Shown: one piece after another, positions 1 through 9,675 of the stretch
How positions within the stretch are numbered: the first letter of the stretch is position 1
Layout of the letters: each line of letters opens with the position of its first letter
Source of the DNA: Clostridia bacterium
GTDB lineage: Bacteria > Bacillota > Clostridia > Oscillospirales > Acutalibacteraceae
Direction of reading: 5' to 3'
Length of the DNA: 64,000 nt
NCBI GenBank assembly: GCA_900768075.1
Contig: CAAGBN010000064.1
Location: 1 to 64,000, forward strand
Notes under the pieces: model-generated
The model's database searches: none
Told to the model about the DNA's origin: nothing
What the model saw: the letters and a program-made list of their open reading frames with translations, nothing else
Made by a program: the position numbers and the translations under genes

Positions 1-118
1 CCAATATGCAGCTGAAATCAGAGACAAGAGAAGACCTGAACCTTACAAGGGCAAGGGTATCAAGTATGTTGACGAATACATCCGCCGCAAAGAAGGTAAA
101 GCCGGTAAGGGTAAATAA
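1..118 (+). CDS. rplF: 50S ribosomal protein L6, C-terminal end (partial)
   Basis: The window opens inside this gene. The reading frame beginning at base 2 gives the basic L6 tail, with [11 protein letters not shown] and a Lys/Gly-rich end, closing at TAA 116-118. L6 binds 23S rRNA near the sarcin-ricin loop of the large subunit. Only about 38 codons are present. The next gene, rplR, follows 24 bases later, as in the spc operon of Firmicutes. Confidence 0.93.
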   Translation, partial: QYAAEIRDKRRPEPYKGKGIKYVDEYIRRKEGKAGKGK

Positions 119-142
119 GATAGGTAAAGGAGTGATATTTCA

Positions 143-502
143 ATGGTTAGTAAACAAGACAGCAATAAAGCAAGAAAGAGAAGACAGAAGAGAGTACGTG
201 CTAAGATCAGCGGTACTGCAGCTTGTCCTCGTCTGAATGTTTACCGTTCACTCAGCCATATCTATGCTCAGCTCATCGACGATGTTAATGGTGTGACACT
301 CGCATCCGCATCAAGCGTTGAGAAGGATTTCACAGAGTACGGCGGTAACAAAGCAGCAGCTCACAAGGTGGGCGAAACATTAGCAAGTCGCGCTAAGGAA
401 AAGGGCATCGAAGAATGCGTATTTGACAGAGCCGGCTATATCTATCACGGTCGTGTACAGGAGCTCGCAGAAGGTGCTCGTGCCGGCGGCCTGAAGTTCT
501 AA
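143..502 (+). CDS. rplR: 50S ribosomal protein L18
   Basis: 119 residues, the usual bacterial L18 length. It has a very basic N-terminus ([14 protein letters not shown]) followed by the L18 core with RLNVYRS and HIYAQLIDD. The C-terminal [12 protein letters not shown] and ending GGLKF are typical. L18 carries 5S rRNA into the central protuberance of the 50S subunit. The ATG start follows a GGAG-type site (AAAGGAGTG) at about 126. It sits between rplF and rpsE in the spc order. Confidence 0.97.
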   Translation: MVSKQDSNKARKRRQKRVRAKISGTAACPRLNVYRSLSHIYAQLIDDVNGVTLASASSVEKDFTEYGGNKAAAHKVGETLASRAKEKGIEECVFDRAGYIYHGRVQELAEGARAGGLKF

Positions 503-518
503 GAGGAGGATATTAATT

Positions 519-1019
519 ATGACTAAAATTGATGCATCAGCTTATGAACTTACAGAACGTGTTGTAGCTATCAACCGTGTATCAAAGACTGTTAAGGGTG
601 GTAGAATTTTCAAGTTCTCAGCTCTTGTAGTTGTTGGTGATGGCAACGGCATCATCGGCTTCGGTCTCGGCAAGTCAGGTGAAGTTCCTGACGCTATCCG
701 CAAGGGTATCGAAGACGCTAAGAAAAACCTTATGAAGGTTGCTCTTAAGGGAACAACAATTCCCCACGAGATTATCGGTAAGTTCGGCGCAGGCGTAGTT
801 CTTCTTAAGCCTGCTGCACCTGGTACCGGTGTTATCGCAGGCGGCCCTGTTCGTGCCGTTGTTGAAACAGTAGGTATCAAAGATATTCGTACAAAGGCTC
901 TTCGTTCAAACAATCCTTGTAACGTAGTAAGAGCAACAATCGACGGTCTTTCAAAGCTTCGCAACGTTGAAGAAGTTGCTGAAATCCGCGGTAAGACTGC
1001 AAAAGAAATCTTAGGTTAA
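519..1019 (+). CDS. rpsE: 30S ribosomal protein S5
   Basis: 166 residues, full length. The N-terminal dsRBD-like S5 domain contains [19 protein letters not shown] and the loop [22 protein letters not shown]. The C-terminal domain contains [16 protein letters not shown]5 helps form the mRNA entry tunnel and affects decoding accuracy. AGGAGG lies just before the ATG, and rplR ends 16 bases upstream, so the two are co-transcribed. Confidence 0.98.
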   Translation: MTKIDASAYELTERVVAINRVSKTVKGGRIFKFSALVVVGDGNGIIGFGLGKSGEVPDAIRKGIEDAKKNLMKVALKGTTIPHEIIGKFGAGVVLLKPAAPGTGVIAGGPVRAVVETVGIKDIRTKALRSNNPCNVVRATIDGLSKLRNVEEVAEIRGKTAKEILG

Positions 1020-1033
1020 GGAGGGCGTACAAG

Positions 1034-1213
1034 ATGGCAGACATTAAGGTAAAGCTTGTTAAGAGCCTTATCGGTTCAAAGAAAGATCAGATTGCTACAG
1101 CCCAGGCTCTTGGTCTTAAGAAAATCGGCGACGTTTCAGTTCAGCCGAACAATCCCCAGACTCAGGGTAAGGTGAAGAAGATTTCACACCTTATCGAAAC
1201 GAGCGAAGCTTAA
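1034..1213 (+). CDS. rpmD: 50S ribosomal protein L30
   Basis: 59 residues, normal for bacterial L30. The protein begins MADIKVKLVKSLIG and carries the L30 pattern KKDQIATAQALGLKKIGD. It lies between rpsE and rplO, as in other spc operons. AAGGAGGGCG at about 1019-1027 precedes ATG 1034. L30 is a small 23S rRNA-binding protein of the large subunit. Confidence 0.96.
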   Translation: MADIKVKLVKSLIGSKKDQIATAQALGLKKIGDVSVQPNNPQTQGKVKKISHLIETSEA

Positions 1214-1231
1214 TTTGAGGAGGTGCGTAAA

Positions 1232-1675
1232 ATGAAATTGCACGAACTTTCACCTGCAGCTGGCTCAACAAAAGAGCGTAAGCGTATTGGTCGTGGCGCA
1301 GGTTCAGGCCAGGGTAAAACAGCTGGTAAAGGTCACAAAGGTCAAAAGGCACGTGCCGGCAGAGGTATGCGCCCCGGCTTCGAAGGTGGTCAGATGCCCC
1401 TTCAGAGAAGAATTCCCAAGAGAGGTTTCAATAACATCTTCAGAACAGAAATGGCAATCGTAAACGTTGCTGCTCTCGAAGCAAACTATGAAGCAGGCGC
1501 AGTAGTAACAATCGATTCACTTATCGAAAAAGGCCTTGTTAAGAAGGTACTCGACGGCGTTAAGGTTCTTGGTTACGGTGAACTCTCAAAGGCTCTCACA
1601 GTACAGGCTAACGCTATCAGCGAATCTGCAAAGCAGAAGATTGAGGCAGCAGGCGGAAAGATCGAGGTGATCTGA
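1232..1675 (+). CDS. rplO: 50S ribosomal protein L15
   Basis: 147 residues from ATG 1232, starting [12 protein letters not shown]. The N-terminal Gly/Arg/Lys-rich extension ([20 protein letters not shown]) is typical of L15, followed by the globular C-terminal domain. An in-frame GTG at 1223 would add three residues but lies inside the Shine-Dalgarno GAGGAGGTG, so ATG 1232 is the better start. L15 is an assembly protein of the 50S subunit. The stop TGA ends one base before the secY ATG. Confidence 0.97.
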   Translation: MKLHELSPAAGSTKERKRIGRGAGSGQGKTAGKGHKGQKARAGRGMRPGFEGGQMPLQRRIPKRGFNNIFRTEMAIVNVAALEANYEAGAVVTIDSLIEKGLVKKVLDGVKVLGYGELSKALTVQANAISESAKQKIEAAGGKIEVI

Positions 1676-1676
1676 T

Positions 1677-2996
1677 ATGATTAGTACTTTCATAAATGCT
1701 TGGAAAGTCGCAGATCTCCGTAAGAAGATGCTTTTCACAGCACTTATAGTATTGATTTTCAGAATTGGTGCCGCAATCCCTGTTCCTTTCACAAACATTT
1801 CAGGTGATAACGGTATCATCGATCCCACAGGCGAAACATTCATGAACTACCTGTCAATGATGACCGGTGAAGCTTTCGCATACGGTACGATTTTCGCATT
1901 GTCAATCACACCGTATATCAACAGTTCAATTATTATCCAGCTTCTTGGTGTTGTTATTCCCGCCCTTGAGAAACTCTCAAAGGAAGGCGAAGAAGGCAGA
2001 AAGAAGATTGCAACAATAACACGTTATACAACAATCGCTCTTGCTCTTTTACAGAGTACAGCATACTTCATCTACCTCAGAGCTCAGGGTTATGTAGTAA
2101 CTGATGAAAGCGGCAACCTCTTCACAGGTTTTGCAGCAGTTCTTCAGGGTCTCGCAGTTATCCTTTGTCTCACAGCGGGCTCATGCTTCGTAATGTGGCT
2201 CGGCGAACAGGTTAACGAAAAGGGTATCGGTAACGGTATCTCAATCATCCTCTTCGCAGGTATTGTATCACGTATTCCTACACTCGGCTACATGATGTAC
2301 GCTCACTTCATTCAGGGTGGTGCTTACTATGCACTTGTTCCCATCGTAGCAGTTTGCCTTCTTGCAATGATCGCTTTCATTGTATGGATGGATAATGCTG
2401 AAAGAAGAATTCCCGTACAGTATGCTAAGAGAGTAGTTGGCCGTAAAATGTACGGCGGTCAGAGCACACATATTCCTCTTAAGGTTAATATGTCAGGTGT
2501 TCTTCCCGTTATCTTCGCTTCATCAATTCTTTCTCTTCCTCCCACGGTTGAGATGTTCCTTAGCGACGATACAGCAACAAAGTATGAAGGTTTCTTCAAA
2601 CTTTTCACAACAAGCCACTGGTTCTACTCAGTTCTCTATTTCTTCCTGATTCTCTTCTTTGCTTACTTCTATGCAAGCATTCAGTACAATCCCGTAGAAA
2701 TGGCTAACAACATCAGAAAGAACAGCGGTATGGTTCCCGGTCTTCGTCCGGGCAAACCCACATCGGATTACATCAAGAAGATTCTTGGCAGAATGACACT
2801 TCTGGGCGCGCTTCTCCTTTCAGTAGTAGCACTTTTCCCCAACATCATCACTCTGTTCACAAATCTTATTGGTTCTCCCTTGACTCTTTCACTCGGTGGC
2901 ACATCACTTATCATCGTAGTAGGCGTAGCTCTTGAAACAGTTAAGCAGCTTGAAAGCCAGATGATGATGAGACACTACAAGGGCTTCCTTGACTAA
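1677..2996 (+). CDS. secY: Protein translocase subunit SecY
   Basis: 439 residues with about ten transmembrane segments. SecY signatures include RIGAAIPVPF in TM1, the plug-region NISGDNGIIDP, and GNGISIILFAGIVSRIP. The cytosolic loop contains VVGRKMYGGQSTHIPLKVN, followed by ANNIRKNSGMVPGLRPGKPT. SecY forms the protein-conducting channel with SecE and SecG. Its position within the ribosomal operon, one base after rplO, is conserved across bacteria. Confidence 0.98.
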   Translation: MISTFINAWKVADLRKKMLFTALIVLIFRIGAAIPVPFTNISGDNGIIDPTGETFMNYLSMMTGEAFAYGTIFALSITPYINSSIIIQLLGVVIPALEKLSKEGEEGRKKIATITRYTTIALALLQSTAYFIYLRAQGYVVTDESGNLFTGFAAVLQGLAVILCLTAGSCFVMWLGEQVNEKGIGNGISIILFAGIVSRIPTLGYMMYAHFIQGGAYYALVPIVAVCLLAMIAFIVWMDNAERRIPVQYAKRVVGRKMYGGQSTHIPLKVNMSGVLPVIFASSILSLPPTVEMFLSDDTATKYEGFFKLFTTSHWFYSVLYFFLILFFAYFYASIQYNPVEMANNIRKNSGMVPGLRPGKPTSDYIKKILGRMTLLGALLLSVVALFPNIITLFTNLIGSPLTLSLGGTSLIIVVGVALETVKQLESQMMMRHYKGFLD

Positions 2997-3015
2997 TAAA
3001 AAAGGAGTGATAACC

Positions 3016-3648
3016 GTGAAGTTAATTCTTTTAGGTGCACCCGGTGCAGGTAAAGGCACACAGGCAGAGTACATCTGCGATAAGCTTTCAATCCCTGCCA
3101 TATCAACAGGTAACATTATCCGTGCTGCTCTTAAGGCAGGCACAGAAATGGGTCTTAAAGCCAAGGAATTCATTGACAAAGGTCAGCTTGTTCCCGATGA
3201 AGTCGTAATCGGCATTATTAAGGAAAGACTTGCTGAGGATGACTGTCAGAACGGTTTTATTCTTGACGGTTTCCCCAGAACAATTCCTCAGGCTGAAGCT
3301 CTCGATACAATGGGCATCGAAATCGACAAAGTAATCGATATCGAAGTTCCCGACGAAAAGATTGTAGAGAGAATGTCAGGCAGAAGAGTATGTCCCGCTT
3401 GCGGTAACTCATACCACCTGCTTTACAAGAAGCCTGAAAAGGATGGCATCTGCAACGCTTGCGGCGCAGAGCTCATCATCAGAGCTGACGATCATCCTGA
3501 TACGGTTAAGGACAGACTTGATGTATATCACAGTCAGACCGAACCTCTCAAGGATTTTTACGCAAAGAAAAACAAATTATTCATAGTTGAAGGACAGGAA
3601 GAAGTTAAAGATACTTCAGCTCTTGTTCAGAAGGCTTTGGAGGAATAA
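3016..3648 (+). CDS. adk: Adenylate kinase, zinc-binding type
   Basis: 210 residues from GTG 3016 (VKLILLGAPGAGKGTQAEYI). The P-loop GAPGAGKGT is at residues 7-15, the AMP-site DGFPRT near 84-89, and the LID holds CPACGNSYH...CNACG. The four cysteines mark a structural zinc site common in Gram-positive enzymes. It catalyses AMP + ATP to 2 ADP. An upstream in-frame ATG at 2989 lies inside secY with no good ribosome binding site, whereas AAAGGAG at 3001-3007 suits GTG 3016. Confidence 0.96.
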   Translation: MKLILLGAPGAGKGTQAEYICDKLSIPAISTGNIIRAALKAGTEMGLKAKEFIDKGQLVPDEVVIGIIKERLAEDDCQNGFILDGFPRTIPQAEALDTMGIEIDKVIDIEVPDEKIVERMSGRRVCPACGNSYHLLYKKPEKDGICNACGAELIIRADDHPDTVKDRLDVYHSQTEPLKDFYAKKNKLFIVEGQEEVKDTSALVQKALEE

Positions 3649-3650
3649 GC

Positions 3651-4400
3651 ATGATAGTGCTGAAGACGACTCGCGAGCTGGCTCTTATGAGAGAGGCTTG
3701 CAGAATATCGGCAGAGGCACTCAAGGTGGCCGGTGAGGCTGTCAGACCGGGTATCTCAACCTGGGAAATTGACAAGATTGCCCATGACTATATAATCAGT
3801 CAGGGAGCTGAACCAAACTTCCTGAACTTATACGGTTTTCCGGCTACTGCGTGCATTTCCATAAATGATGAGGTCATTCATGGTATTCCAAGCAAGAAGC
3901 GCATTCTTAAATCAGGCGATATCGTTTCAATAGATTTAGGTGCAAGAATCAATGGCTATAACGGCGACAATGCTGCTACTTTTGCCTGCGGTGACGTAAG
4001 TGACGAGGCAAAGCGGCTGATGGACACAACACGAGAGAGTCTCTATGAGGCAATCAAGTATGCAGTCCCCGGTGGCAGAATAGGCGATATAGCTTCAGCG
4101 GTTCAGCGTTATTGTGAAAGTAAAGGCTACGGCGTTGTCCGTGAATTCACGGGCCACGGCATTGGCAAGGAAGTACATGAAGATCCCAGTGTACCGAACT
4201 ACGGTACAGCCGGCCGAGGCGTACGCCTGTTACCGGGCATGACAATCGCTATTGAGCCGATGATTAACCAAGGCACTGCAAAAATCAAACAGCTTCCCGA
4301 CGGTTGGACAATAAAAACCGCCGACGGAAAGCTCTCAGCCCACTTTGAGCATACGGTGGCTATCACAAAAGACGGTCCCGTGATACTCACTAAGATATAA
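3651..4400 (+). CDS. map: Methionine aminopeptidase, type I
   Basis: 249 residues, the normal length of type Ia enzymes. It removes the initiator Met from nascent proteins. Metal-ligand motifs are visible: IDLGARINGYNGDNAATF (two Asp), GHGIGKEVHEDP (His), AIEPM (Glu) and FEHTVAI (Glu). It starts two bases after the adk stop, so translation is probably coupled. The adk-map-KOW-infA order is typical of Clostridia. Confidence 0.97.
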   Translation: MIVLKTTRELALMREACRISAEALKVAGEAVRPGISTWEIDKIAHDYIISQGAEPNFLNLYGFPATACISINDEVIHGIPSKKRILKSGDIVSIDLGARINGYNGDNAATFACGDVSDEAKRLMDTTRESLYEAIKYAVPGGRIGDIASAVQRYCESKGYGVVREFTGHGIGKEVHEDPSVPNYGTAGRGVRLLPGMTIAIEPMINQGTAKIKQLPDGWTIKTADGKLSAHFEHTVAITKDGPVILTKI

Positions 4401-4408
4401 GGTGAAGT

Positions 4409-4657
4409 ATGGAACTTAAAATAGGGCAGGTTGTGATATCGGCAGCGGGTCACGATAAAGGTGATCTGCTAGTGATAGCAGGCTTTGAAAAGATGCAAGT
4501 TCTGGTGTGCGACGGAAAGCACAGAAGGCTGGAAAAGCCCAAGTGCAAAAATCCAAAACACCTTGAGGCAACCGACAGGTACCTCGACAAGGACTCAATG
4601 GCAACAAACAAAATGCTAAGAAAAACACTTAACAAAATAGCGAACCCGGGGGGTTAA
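4409..4657 (+). CDS. KOW-domain RNA-binding protein (L14e/L6e/L27e-like)
   Basis: 82 residues. The N-terminal KOW-like beta barrel reads [21 protein letters not shown], then a basic stretch [18 protein letters not shown]. It resembles the stand-alone KOW proteins that Clostridia often carry between map and infA; these are annotated as L14e-like, but the exact role is not established. A ribosome-associated role is inferred from the operon. The start ATG is eight bases after map, with a GGTGAAGT site. Confidence 0.85.
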   Translation: MELKIGQVVISAAGHDKGDLLVIAGFEKMQVLVCDGKHRRLEKPKCKNPKHLEATDRYLDKDSMATNKMLRKTLNKIANPGG

Positions 4658-4661
4658 AGTT

Positions 4662-4880
4662 ATGTCAAAACAGGATATGATCGAAATCGAAGGTACAGTT
4701 GTTGAGGCACTGCCTAACGCAACTTTCCAGGTCGAACTCGAAAACGGTCACAAGATTTTAGCACACATATCGGGAAAACTCAGAATGAACTACATTCGTA
4801 TTCTTCCCGGTGACAAGGTCACAGTCGAGATGTCTCCATACGACTTGACCCGTGGACGTATAACATGGAGATCTAAGTAA
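4662..4880 (+). CDS. infA: Translation initiation factor IF-1
   Basis: 72 residues, exact family length, single S1/OB-fold domain. Key stretches are [39 protein letters not shown] and [14 protein letters not shown]-1 binds the 30S A site and helps IF-2 and IF-3 during initiation. GGGGGG at 4648-4653 precedes the ATG at 4662. rpmJ follows 20 bases downstream. Confidence 0.98.
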   Translation: MSKQDMIEIEGTVVEALPNATFQVELENGHKILAHISGKLRMNYIRILPGDKVTVEMSPYDLTRGRITWRSK

Positions 4881-4900
4881 CATAAAGGAGGTAATTCCTA

Positions 4901-5014
4901 ATGAAAGTCAGACCTTCTGTAAAGAAAATATGTGAAAAATGCAAGGTAATCAAGCGTAAAGGCAAGATCATGGTTATCTGCGAGAATCCCAAGCACAAGC
5001 AGCGTCAAGGCTAA
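4901..5014 (+). CDS. rpmJ: 50S ribosomal protein L36 (zinc-containing form)
   Basis: 37 residues, the standard L36 size. It begins [14 protein letters not shown] and contains Cys11, Cys14, Cys27 and His32, the zinc-ribbon ligands of the C+ form. AAAGGAGGT at 4884-4892 precedes ATG 4901. It is placed between infA and rpsM as in other Firmicutes. Confidence 0.97.
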   Translation: MKVRPSVKKICEKCKVIKRKGKIMVICENPKHKQRQG

Positions 5015-5045
5015 TTGACGTAATCAATTTAGGAGGTGCAACTAA

Positions 5046-5414
5046 ATGGCTCGTATTTCAGGTGTTGACCTTCCCAGAGACAAGAGAGTTGAAATTGCTC
5101 TTACTTACATCTTTGGTATTGGTCACAAGACTGCAAAAGATATCATTGCAGCAACAGGTATCAACCCCGATACAAGAGTTAAAGATCTCACAGAAGACGA
5201 TATTTCAAAGCTTACTGTGTATATCAACAATAACTTAACTGTAGAGGGTGACCTCAGAAGAGAAACAGCTTTTGATATCAAAAGACTTATTGAAATTGGT
5301 TGCTATCGTGGCGTACGTCACAGAAAGGGTCTCCCCGTAAGAGGTCAGCGTTCAAAGACAAACGCTCGTACACGTAAGGGTCCCAAGAAAACCATCGCTA
5401 ATAAGAAGAAATAA
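5046..5414 (+). CDS. rpsM: 30S ribosomal protein S13
   Basis: 122 residues. It has the S13 N-terminal [23 protein letters not shown], a helix-two-turns-helix region, and the basic tail [19 protein letters not shown] that reaches the P-site tRNA. S13 contacts L5 in bridge B1. TTAGGAGGTG precedes the ATG. It is followed by rpsK after 15 bases. Confidence 0.98.
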   Translation: MARISGVDLPRDKRVEIALTYIFGIGHKTAKDIIAATGINPDTRVKDLTEDDISKLTVYINNNLTVEGDLRRETAFDIKRLIEIGCYRGVRHRKGLPVRGQRSKTNARTRKGPKKTIANKKK

Positions 5415-5429
5415 TAGGAGGATAAAATT

Positions 5430-5834
5430 ATGGCTGCTAAGGTTGCTAAGAAAGCTACCAACATTCGCCGTCGCCGTGAACGTAAGAACATTGATCGCGG
5501 TGCGGCCCATATCCAATCCACCTTCAACAACACAATTGTTACCATCACTGATTTACAGGGTAACGCCGTGTCATGGGCAAGTGCCGGTGAAATGGGCTTC
5601 AGAGGCTCAAGAAAGTCAACTCCCTTTGCTGCACAGACAGCTGCTGAAACAGCTGCTAAGGCTGCAATCGAACACGGTATGAAAACAGTTGAAGTATATG
5701 TTAAAGGACCGGGTGCCGGTCGTGAAGCTGCAATCAGAGCTTTACAGACAGCAGGTCTCGATGTAACTCTTATCAAAGACGTTACTCCGATTCCTCATAA
5801 CGGCTGCCGTCCCCCCAAAAGAAGACGCGTATAA
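5430..5834 (+). CDS. rpsK: 30S ribosomal protein S11
   Basis: 134 residues. Conserved S11 segments are [58 protein letters not shown] and the C-terminal [16 protein letters not shown]. It forms part of the 30S platform near the mRNA exit. The N-terminus is Lys/Arg rich. AGGAGG precedes the ATG. Confidence 0.98.
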   Translation: MAAKVAKKATNIRRRRERKNIDRGAAHIQSTFNNTIVTITDLQGNAVSWASAGEMGFRGSRKSTPFAAQTAAETAAKAAIEHGMKTVEVYVKGPGAGREAAIRALQTAGLDVTLIKDVTPIPHNGCRPPKRRRV

Positions 5835-5849
5835 CGGAGGTACAAACAT

Positions 5850-6476
5850 ATGGCAAGATATACAGGTGCGGTATGTAAGATGTGCCGCCGTGAGGGTAAG
5901 AAACTCTTTTTAAAGGGTGACAGATGCTATACAGGCAAGTGTGCTTTTGAGCGTCGTTCTTATGCTCCCGGCCAGCATGGTCAGAGCCGCAAAAAGAATT
6001 CTGAGTATGGTCTTCAGCTTCGTGCGAAGCAGCAGGCTAGACGTTATTACGGTATCCAGGAAGGTCAGTTCCATAAGTACTTCATTATGGCTGAAAAGAA
6101 AGCAGGCGTAACAGGTCACAACCTTCTTCGTATCTGCGAAAGCCGTCTTGATAACGTAGTATATACACTTGGTTGGGCTTCATCAAGAGCAGAAGCTAGA
6201 CAGCTCGTTGTTCACGCTCACTTCACAGTAAACGGCAAAAAGGTTGACATCCCCTCATACCTTCTCAAGGTTGGCGATGTTATCTCAATCAAAGCTAAGA
6301 GCCGTGACAGTGTTAAGATCAAGACAGTTCTTGAAGCTAACGCATCAAGACCCATCCCCGCATGGCTTGACCTCAACCGTGACAATCTTGAAGCTAAGGT
6401 GCTCGCTCTTCCCGAGCGTGATCAGATTTCAACTCCCGTTGAAGAACACCTTATCGTCGAGCTCTATTCTAAATAA
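5850..6476 (+). CDS. rpsD: 30S ribosomal protein S4 (zinc-finger form)
   Basis: 208 residues. The N-terminus carries four Cys near residues 9, 12, 26 and 31 (CKMC...C...C), the zinc-binding C+ form. An S4 RNA-binding domain follows, with [30 protein letters not shown]4 is a primary 16S rRNA binder and autoregulates its operon in other Firmicutes. The rpsM-rpsK-rpsD-rpoA-rplQ order is the alpha operon. Confidence 0.98.
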   Translation: MARYTGAVCKMCRREGKKLFLKGDRCYTGKCAFERRSYAPGQHGQSRKKNSEYGLQLRAKQQARRYYGIQEGQFHKYFIMAEKKAGVTGHNLLRICESRLDNVVYTLGWASSRAEARQLVVHAHFTVNGKKVDIPSYLLKVGDVISIKAKSRDSVKIKTVLEANASRPIPAWLDLNRDNLEAKVLALPERDQISTPVEEHLIVELYSK

Positions 6477-6532
6477 TAGACTCGATCTTGTAGCGTAAAA
6501 CACATCCAGAAATTAATTAAGGAGGGTTTTGC

Positions 6533-7483
6533 ATGATAGGCATTGAAAAGCCCAGAATCGAAACTGCAGAGTTAGCAGCTGACGGTACTTACGGTAAAAT
6601 AGTCGTTGAACCGTTAGAGCGTGGTTACGGTGTGACATTAGGTAACAGCCTTAGAAGAATTCTTCTCTCATCACTTCCCGGCTACGCAATCACCAGTGTG
6701 AAAATTGACGGTGTACTCCATGAGTTTTCAACCATTCCCGGTGTAAAAGAGGATGTTACAGAAATCATCCTTAACCTCAAGAGCGTTATCCTCAAGATTC
6801 ACGGTGAAGGACCTAAAACAGTGTACATTGATGCAAACGGCGAAGGCGAAGTTGTAGCCGGCGACATCAAGTGCGACTCAGAAGTTGAAATCATCAATAC
6901 TGATCATCACATCTGCACACTTGATAAGGACGCTCGTATCAATATGGAGCTCACAGTTGCTAAGGGTCGCGGATATGTATCAGCAGAGCAGAACAAAAAG
7001 CTCATGCAGCCCGTAATCGGTGTAATTGCAATCGACTCAATTTACACTCCGATTCTCAAGGCTAACTATACAATAGACGACATTCGTGTCGGTCAGGACA
7101 TTGGTTTTGACAAGCTCACACTTGAAGTGTGGACAAACGGTACAATATCAGCTACGGAAGCTGTTTCACTCGGTGCCAAGTTTCTCAACGAGCATCTCGC
7201 TCTGTTCGGCGACCTCTCAGGTGAGGCATACGATACAGAGATAATGGTCGATAAGGGCGAGGACGCCAAGGAAAAAGTTCTCGAGATGACTATTGAGGAA
7301 CTTGACTTGTCAGTACGTTCATTCAACTGTTTGAAGCGTGCAGGCATCAACACTGTAGAAGATCTTATCAATAAGACAGAAGAAGAAATGATGAAGGTTC
7401 GTAACCTTGGTAAGAAGTCACTTGACGAAGTTATCAACAAGCTTCATTCATTCGGTCTTGATCTTCGCAGTGAAGACGAATAA
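6533..7483 (+). CDS. rpoA: DNA-directed RNA polymerase alpha subunit
   Basis: 316 residues. The N-terminal dimerisation domain contains [20 protein letters not shown], then the insert domain. A linker leads to the C-terminal helix-hairpin-helix domain ([22 protein letters not shown]...[12 protein letters not shown]), which binds UP elements and activators. GGAGGG precedes the ATG. The gap of 56 bases after rpsD is the largest within the alpha operon here. Confidence 0.98.
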   Translation: MIGIEKPRIETAELAADGTYGKIVVEPLERGYGVTLGNSLRRILLSSLPGYAITSVKIDGVLHEFSTIPGVKEDVTEIILNLKSVILKIHGEGPKTVYIDANGEGEVVAGDIKCDSEVEIINTDHHICTLDKDARINMELTVAKGRGYVSAEQNKKLMQPVIGVIAIDSIYTPILKANYTIDDIRVGQDIGFDKLTLEVWTNGTISATEAVSLGAKFLNEHLALFGDLSGEAYDTEIMVDKGEDAKEKVLEMTIEELDLSVRSFNCLKRAGINTVEDLINKTEEEMMKVRNLGKKSLDEVINKLHSFGLDLRSEDE

Positions 7484-7519
7484 AACAAATTCTATTTAAC
7501 GGTAAAGGAGTGATTTCTA

Positions 7520-7861
7520 ATGGCAGGTTCAAGAAAACTTGGTAGACCTACTGATCACAGAAACGCTATGCTCAGAGGTATGGTAACATATCTTCTCGAG
7601 AATGGTAGCATTGAAACCACCGTTACAAGGGCAAAGGAAGTTCGCAGCATGGCTGAGAAGATGATTACTCTCGGTAAGGATGCTTCACTTCACAACAAGC
7701 GTCAGGCTTTCGCATACATCACAAAGAAAGATGTAGTTAAGAAGCTCTTTGACGAAATCGGCCCTAAGTACAAGGACGTAAACGGCGGTTACTGCCGTAT
7801 TATCAAAACAGGCCCCCGTCGTGGCGATGCTGCTGAAATGTGCATCATCGAACTTGTTTGA
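7520..7861 (+). CDS. rplQ: 50S ribosomal protein L17
   Basis: 113 residues, normal length. Signature [30 protein letters not shown] is at the N-terminus and [23 protein letters not shown] at the C-terminus. L17 lies near the exit tunnel of the 50S subunit. It is the last gene of the ribosomal operon here, and a strong terminator follows 23 bases later. Confidence 0.98.
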   Translation: MAGSRKLGRPTDHRNAMLRGMVTYLLENGSIETTVTRAKEVRSMAEKMITLGKDASLHNKRQAFAYITKKDVVKKLFDEIGPKYKDVNGGYCRIIKTGPRRGDAAEMCIIELV

Positions 7862-7884
7862 TAGTACAAGATAGCATAAATAAA

Positions 7885-7914
7885 GGCCTCTCACAAAAGT
7901 GGGAGGCTTTTTTC
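7885..7914 (+). terminator. Intrinsic terminator of the ribosomal operon
   Basis: GGCCTCTCAC, loop AAAA, GTGGGAGGC, then TTTTTTCTTTT. The stem has a single T-G wobble. It closes the rplF-rplQ transcription unit. Confidence 0.93.
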
Positions 7915-8083
7915 TTTTGGTACGCGACTGAGTGGGCGGTGATTTTTAGCTTTTTCCGCAGAGAGAAAAAAGAACAATAGAAGTTTTGCTAAGATTTTAC
8001 AAAAGCTTGATAGGTGCAAAGGAGAAAGGTCACAGAGAATAAAAAATTAATTTATATTAAAAAATATTAATTTCAACACATTT

Positions 8084-8104
8084 ATTACACATAAATGGTG
8101 TAAT
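8084..8104. promoter_or_regulatory. Inverted repeat upstream of the leucine-rich-repeat gene
   Basis: ATTACAC (8084-8090) and GTGTAAT (8098-8104) form a perfect 7-bp inverted repeat in an AT-rich leader, 27 bases before the start codon. It could be an operator or a leader hairpin. No clear family assignment. Nothing else is recognised in 7,915-8,083. Confidence 0.35.
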
Positions 8105-8131
8105 ATGGAAAAAATTAAAGGAGGTCATCTT

Positions 8132-9616
8132 ATGAAAAACATTAAAAAATTGGGTTTGGTATTTGCTGTTACCATTATAACTATGCTTTTCTTTGCACTT
8201 TCCACAAGTGCATCTTGGGAGAAAATAACTCCGAGCAGTGATATAGAATATTATTTTGATGAAATCACGGCTACACTTCATATTCGCGGTGAGGGTAAGA
8301 TACCAAACGACCTTACAGGCAATTGCAGATATGACGATGACTTTGACGATGATGAGTTTGATGATTACTATGAAGACAATGAATCATCAGAGGAAGAAAA
8401 GAAAAAAGAACTCACTGACATAATGGCAGATGTCAAAACAGTTATAATCGGAGAGGGTATTACAGAGATAGGTCATTGTGCATTCAAGGGTTATGAAGGC
8501 TTTAAAAATCTTGAAACCACTGTTTTGCCTCAGAGTCTTAAAACGATAGGCGAATGTGCATTCTTTGGCTGCCAAAAGCTCACAACCGTAAATCTGCCCT
8601 CAAACTTAAAAGAAATAGAACACGAAGCATTCTATAATACGGGTATAAAGAATATAGTTTTTCCTGAAAGTCTTACACATTTAGGAAATGCTTTTAATTA
8701 TTCTGCTTTGGCAAGTGTATATGTACCTGAAAATGTAGAAAGAATTGATGGCTCAGCATTTGATCGGTGCGATAACCTTAAAAAGATAACCTTTACAAAT
8801 GCTGTTTGCGGTGTTGCTAACTGTAATGCCCTTGAGGAGATTATATATCCTGTCGATTATGCATCTTATCATTATGACTATTATCATGTGCCTATGGCAG
8901 AGAATTGTCCTAATCTGAAAAAGATAACTTTCCCTGCTGTTGAGAAGAATAACAACATCAAGATTCTCAAGACTTCATATGGTACTTATGTCAAAAATTG
9001 TCCTAAGGTAACTCTAGGTAATGTCAACTCAGATATGATAAAATATTACATTGACCATATAGTTGTATCAAAAGGTGTATCTACCCTCGGCAAGGTTGCA
9101 AGTGCCAAACGCTCACAGACAAGCAAGGAGAGCAAGCTCACTTGGTCGGCAGTTGAGGGTGCGGGGTACTATCAGGTTTATCGCTGGAATGAAGATACTC
9201 AGAAATGGGAAAAGACTTACAGTGGTGGTGCCACAGAGTATCTCAATCCTGTCAGTGGCAAATACAAGGTCAGAGCTGTTAATTACGACGGCGAAAAGTA
9301 TGTCTACGGGAAATATAGCAGTGTGATAGAATTCAAAGCCCTTTATGGCGATATAATCAGAAGGGCTACTGTTGACGGTACAAGTGTAAAAATTAAGTGG
9401 TCGCAGTCAGCAGGTCAGACAGGTTTTCAGGTTTACAGCTCGGCAAAGAGAAACTCAGGATATGCAAAGGTTGGTACAACTTCAAAATACAGCTTCACTG
9501 TAAATAATCTTGTAAAGGGCAAGACCTACTACTTCAAAATTCGCGAGTACTACAAATATTCTGATGGTACTATTGCTTACGGCCCTTTCAGCGATGTTGT
9601 AAAGGTGAAAATATAA
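8132..9616 (+). CDS. Secreted leucine-rich-repeat (BspA-like) protein with C-terminal fibronectin III-like domains
   Basis: 494 residues from ATG 8132, chosen because AAAGGAGG lies eight bases upstream and the protein then opens with a signal peptide (MKNIKKLGLVFAVTIITMLF, cleavage near STSAS). Residues about 60-90 are an acidic low-complexity stretch (DDDFDDDEFDDYYEDNESSE). Then come BspA-type leucine-rich repeats (EGITEIGHCAFKGYE, LKTIGECAFFGCQKL, LKEIEHEAFYNTGI). The C-terminal ~170 residues read like two fibronectin type III domains (LTWSAVEGAGYYQVYRW; IKWSQSAGQTGFQVYSS). There is no sortase motif, so it is probably secreted. The function, perhaps adhesion, is inference. Confidence 0.85.
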   Translation: MKNIKKLGLVFAVTIITMLFFALSTSASWEKITPSSDIEYYFDEITATLHIRGEGKIPNDLTGNCRYDDDFDDDEFDDYYEDNESSEEEKKKELTDIMADVKTVIIGEGITEIGHCAFKGYEGFKNLETTVLPQSLKTIGECAFFGCQKLTTVNLPSNLKEIEHEAFYNTGIKNIVFPESLTHLGNAFNYSALASVYVPENVERIDGSAFDRCDNLKKITFTNAVCGVANCNALEEIIYPVDYASYHYDYYHVPMAENCPNLKKITFPAVEKNNNIKILKTSYGTYVKNCPKVTLGNVNSDMIKYYIDHIVVSKGVSTLGKVASAKRSQTSKESKLTWSAVEGAGYYQVYRWNEDTQKWEKTYSGGATEYLNPVSGKYKVRAVNYDGEKYVYGKYSSVIEFKALYGDIIRRATVDGTSVKIKWSQSAGQTGFQVYSSAKRNSGYAKVGTTSKYSFTVNNLVKGKTYYFKIREYYKYSDGTIAYGPFSDVVKVKI

Positions 9617-9622
9617 CAGTTC

Positions 9623-9649
9623 AAACGGCAGGGATAACCTGCCGTTTTT
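9623..9649. terminator. Intrinsic terminator after the leucine-rich-repeat gene
   Basis: AAACGGCAGG (9623-9632) and CCTGCCGTTT (9638-9647) form a perfect 10-bp stem, followed by a T run. A-rich sequence on the other side is weaker. Confidence 0.9.
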
Positions 9650-9675
9650 GTGTGGCTTGTGCAAGAGGGGAGAGG

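Noticed and set aside
542..964. Long antisense frame over rpsE and similar minus-strand frames over other ribosomal genes
   Set aside because: They are shadows of strongly conserved plus-strand genes, have no ribosome binding site and no recognisable protein family.
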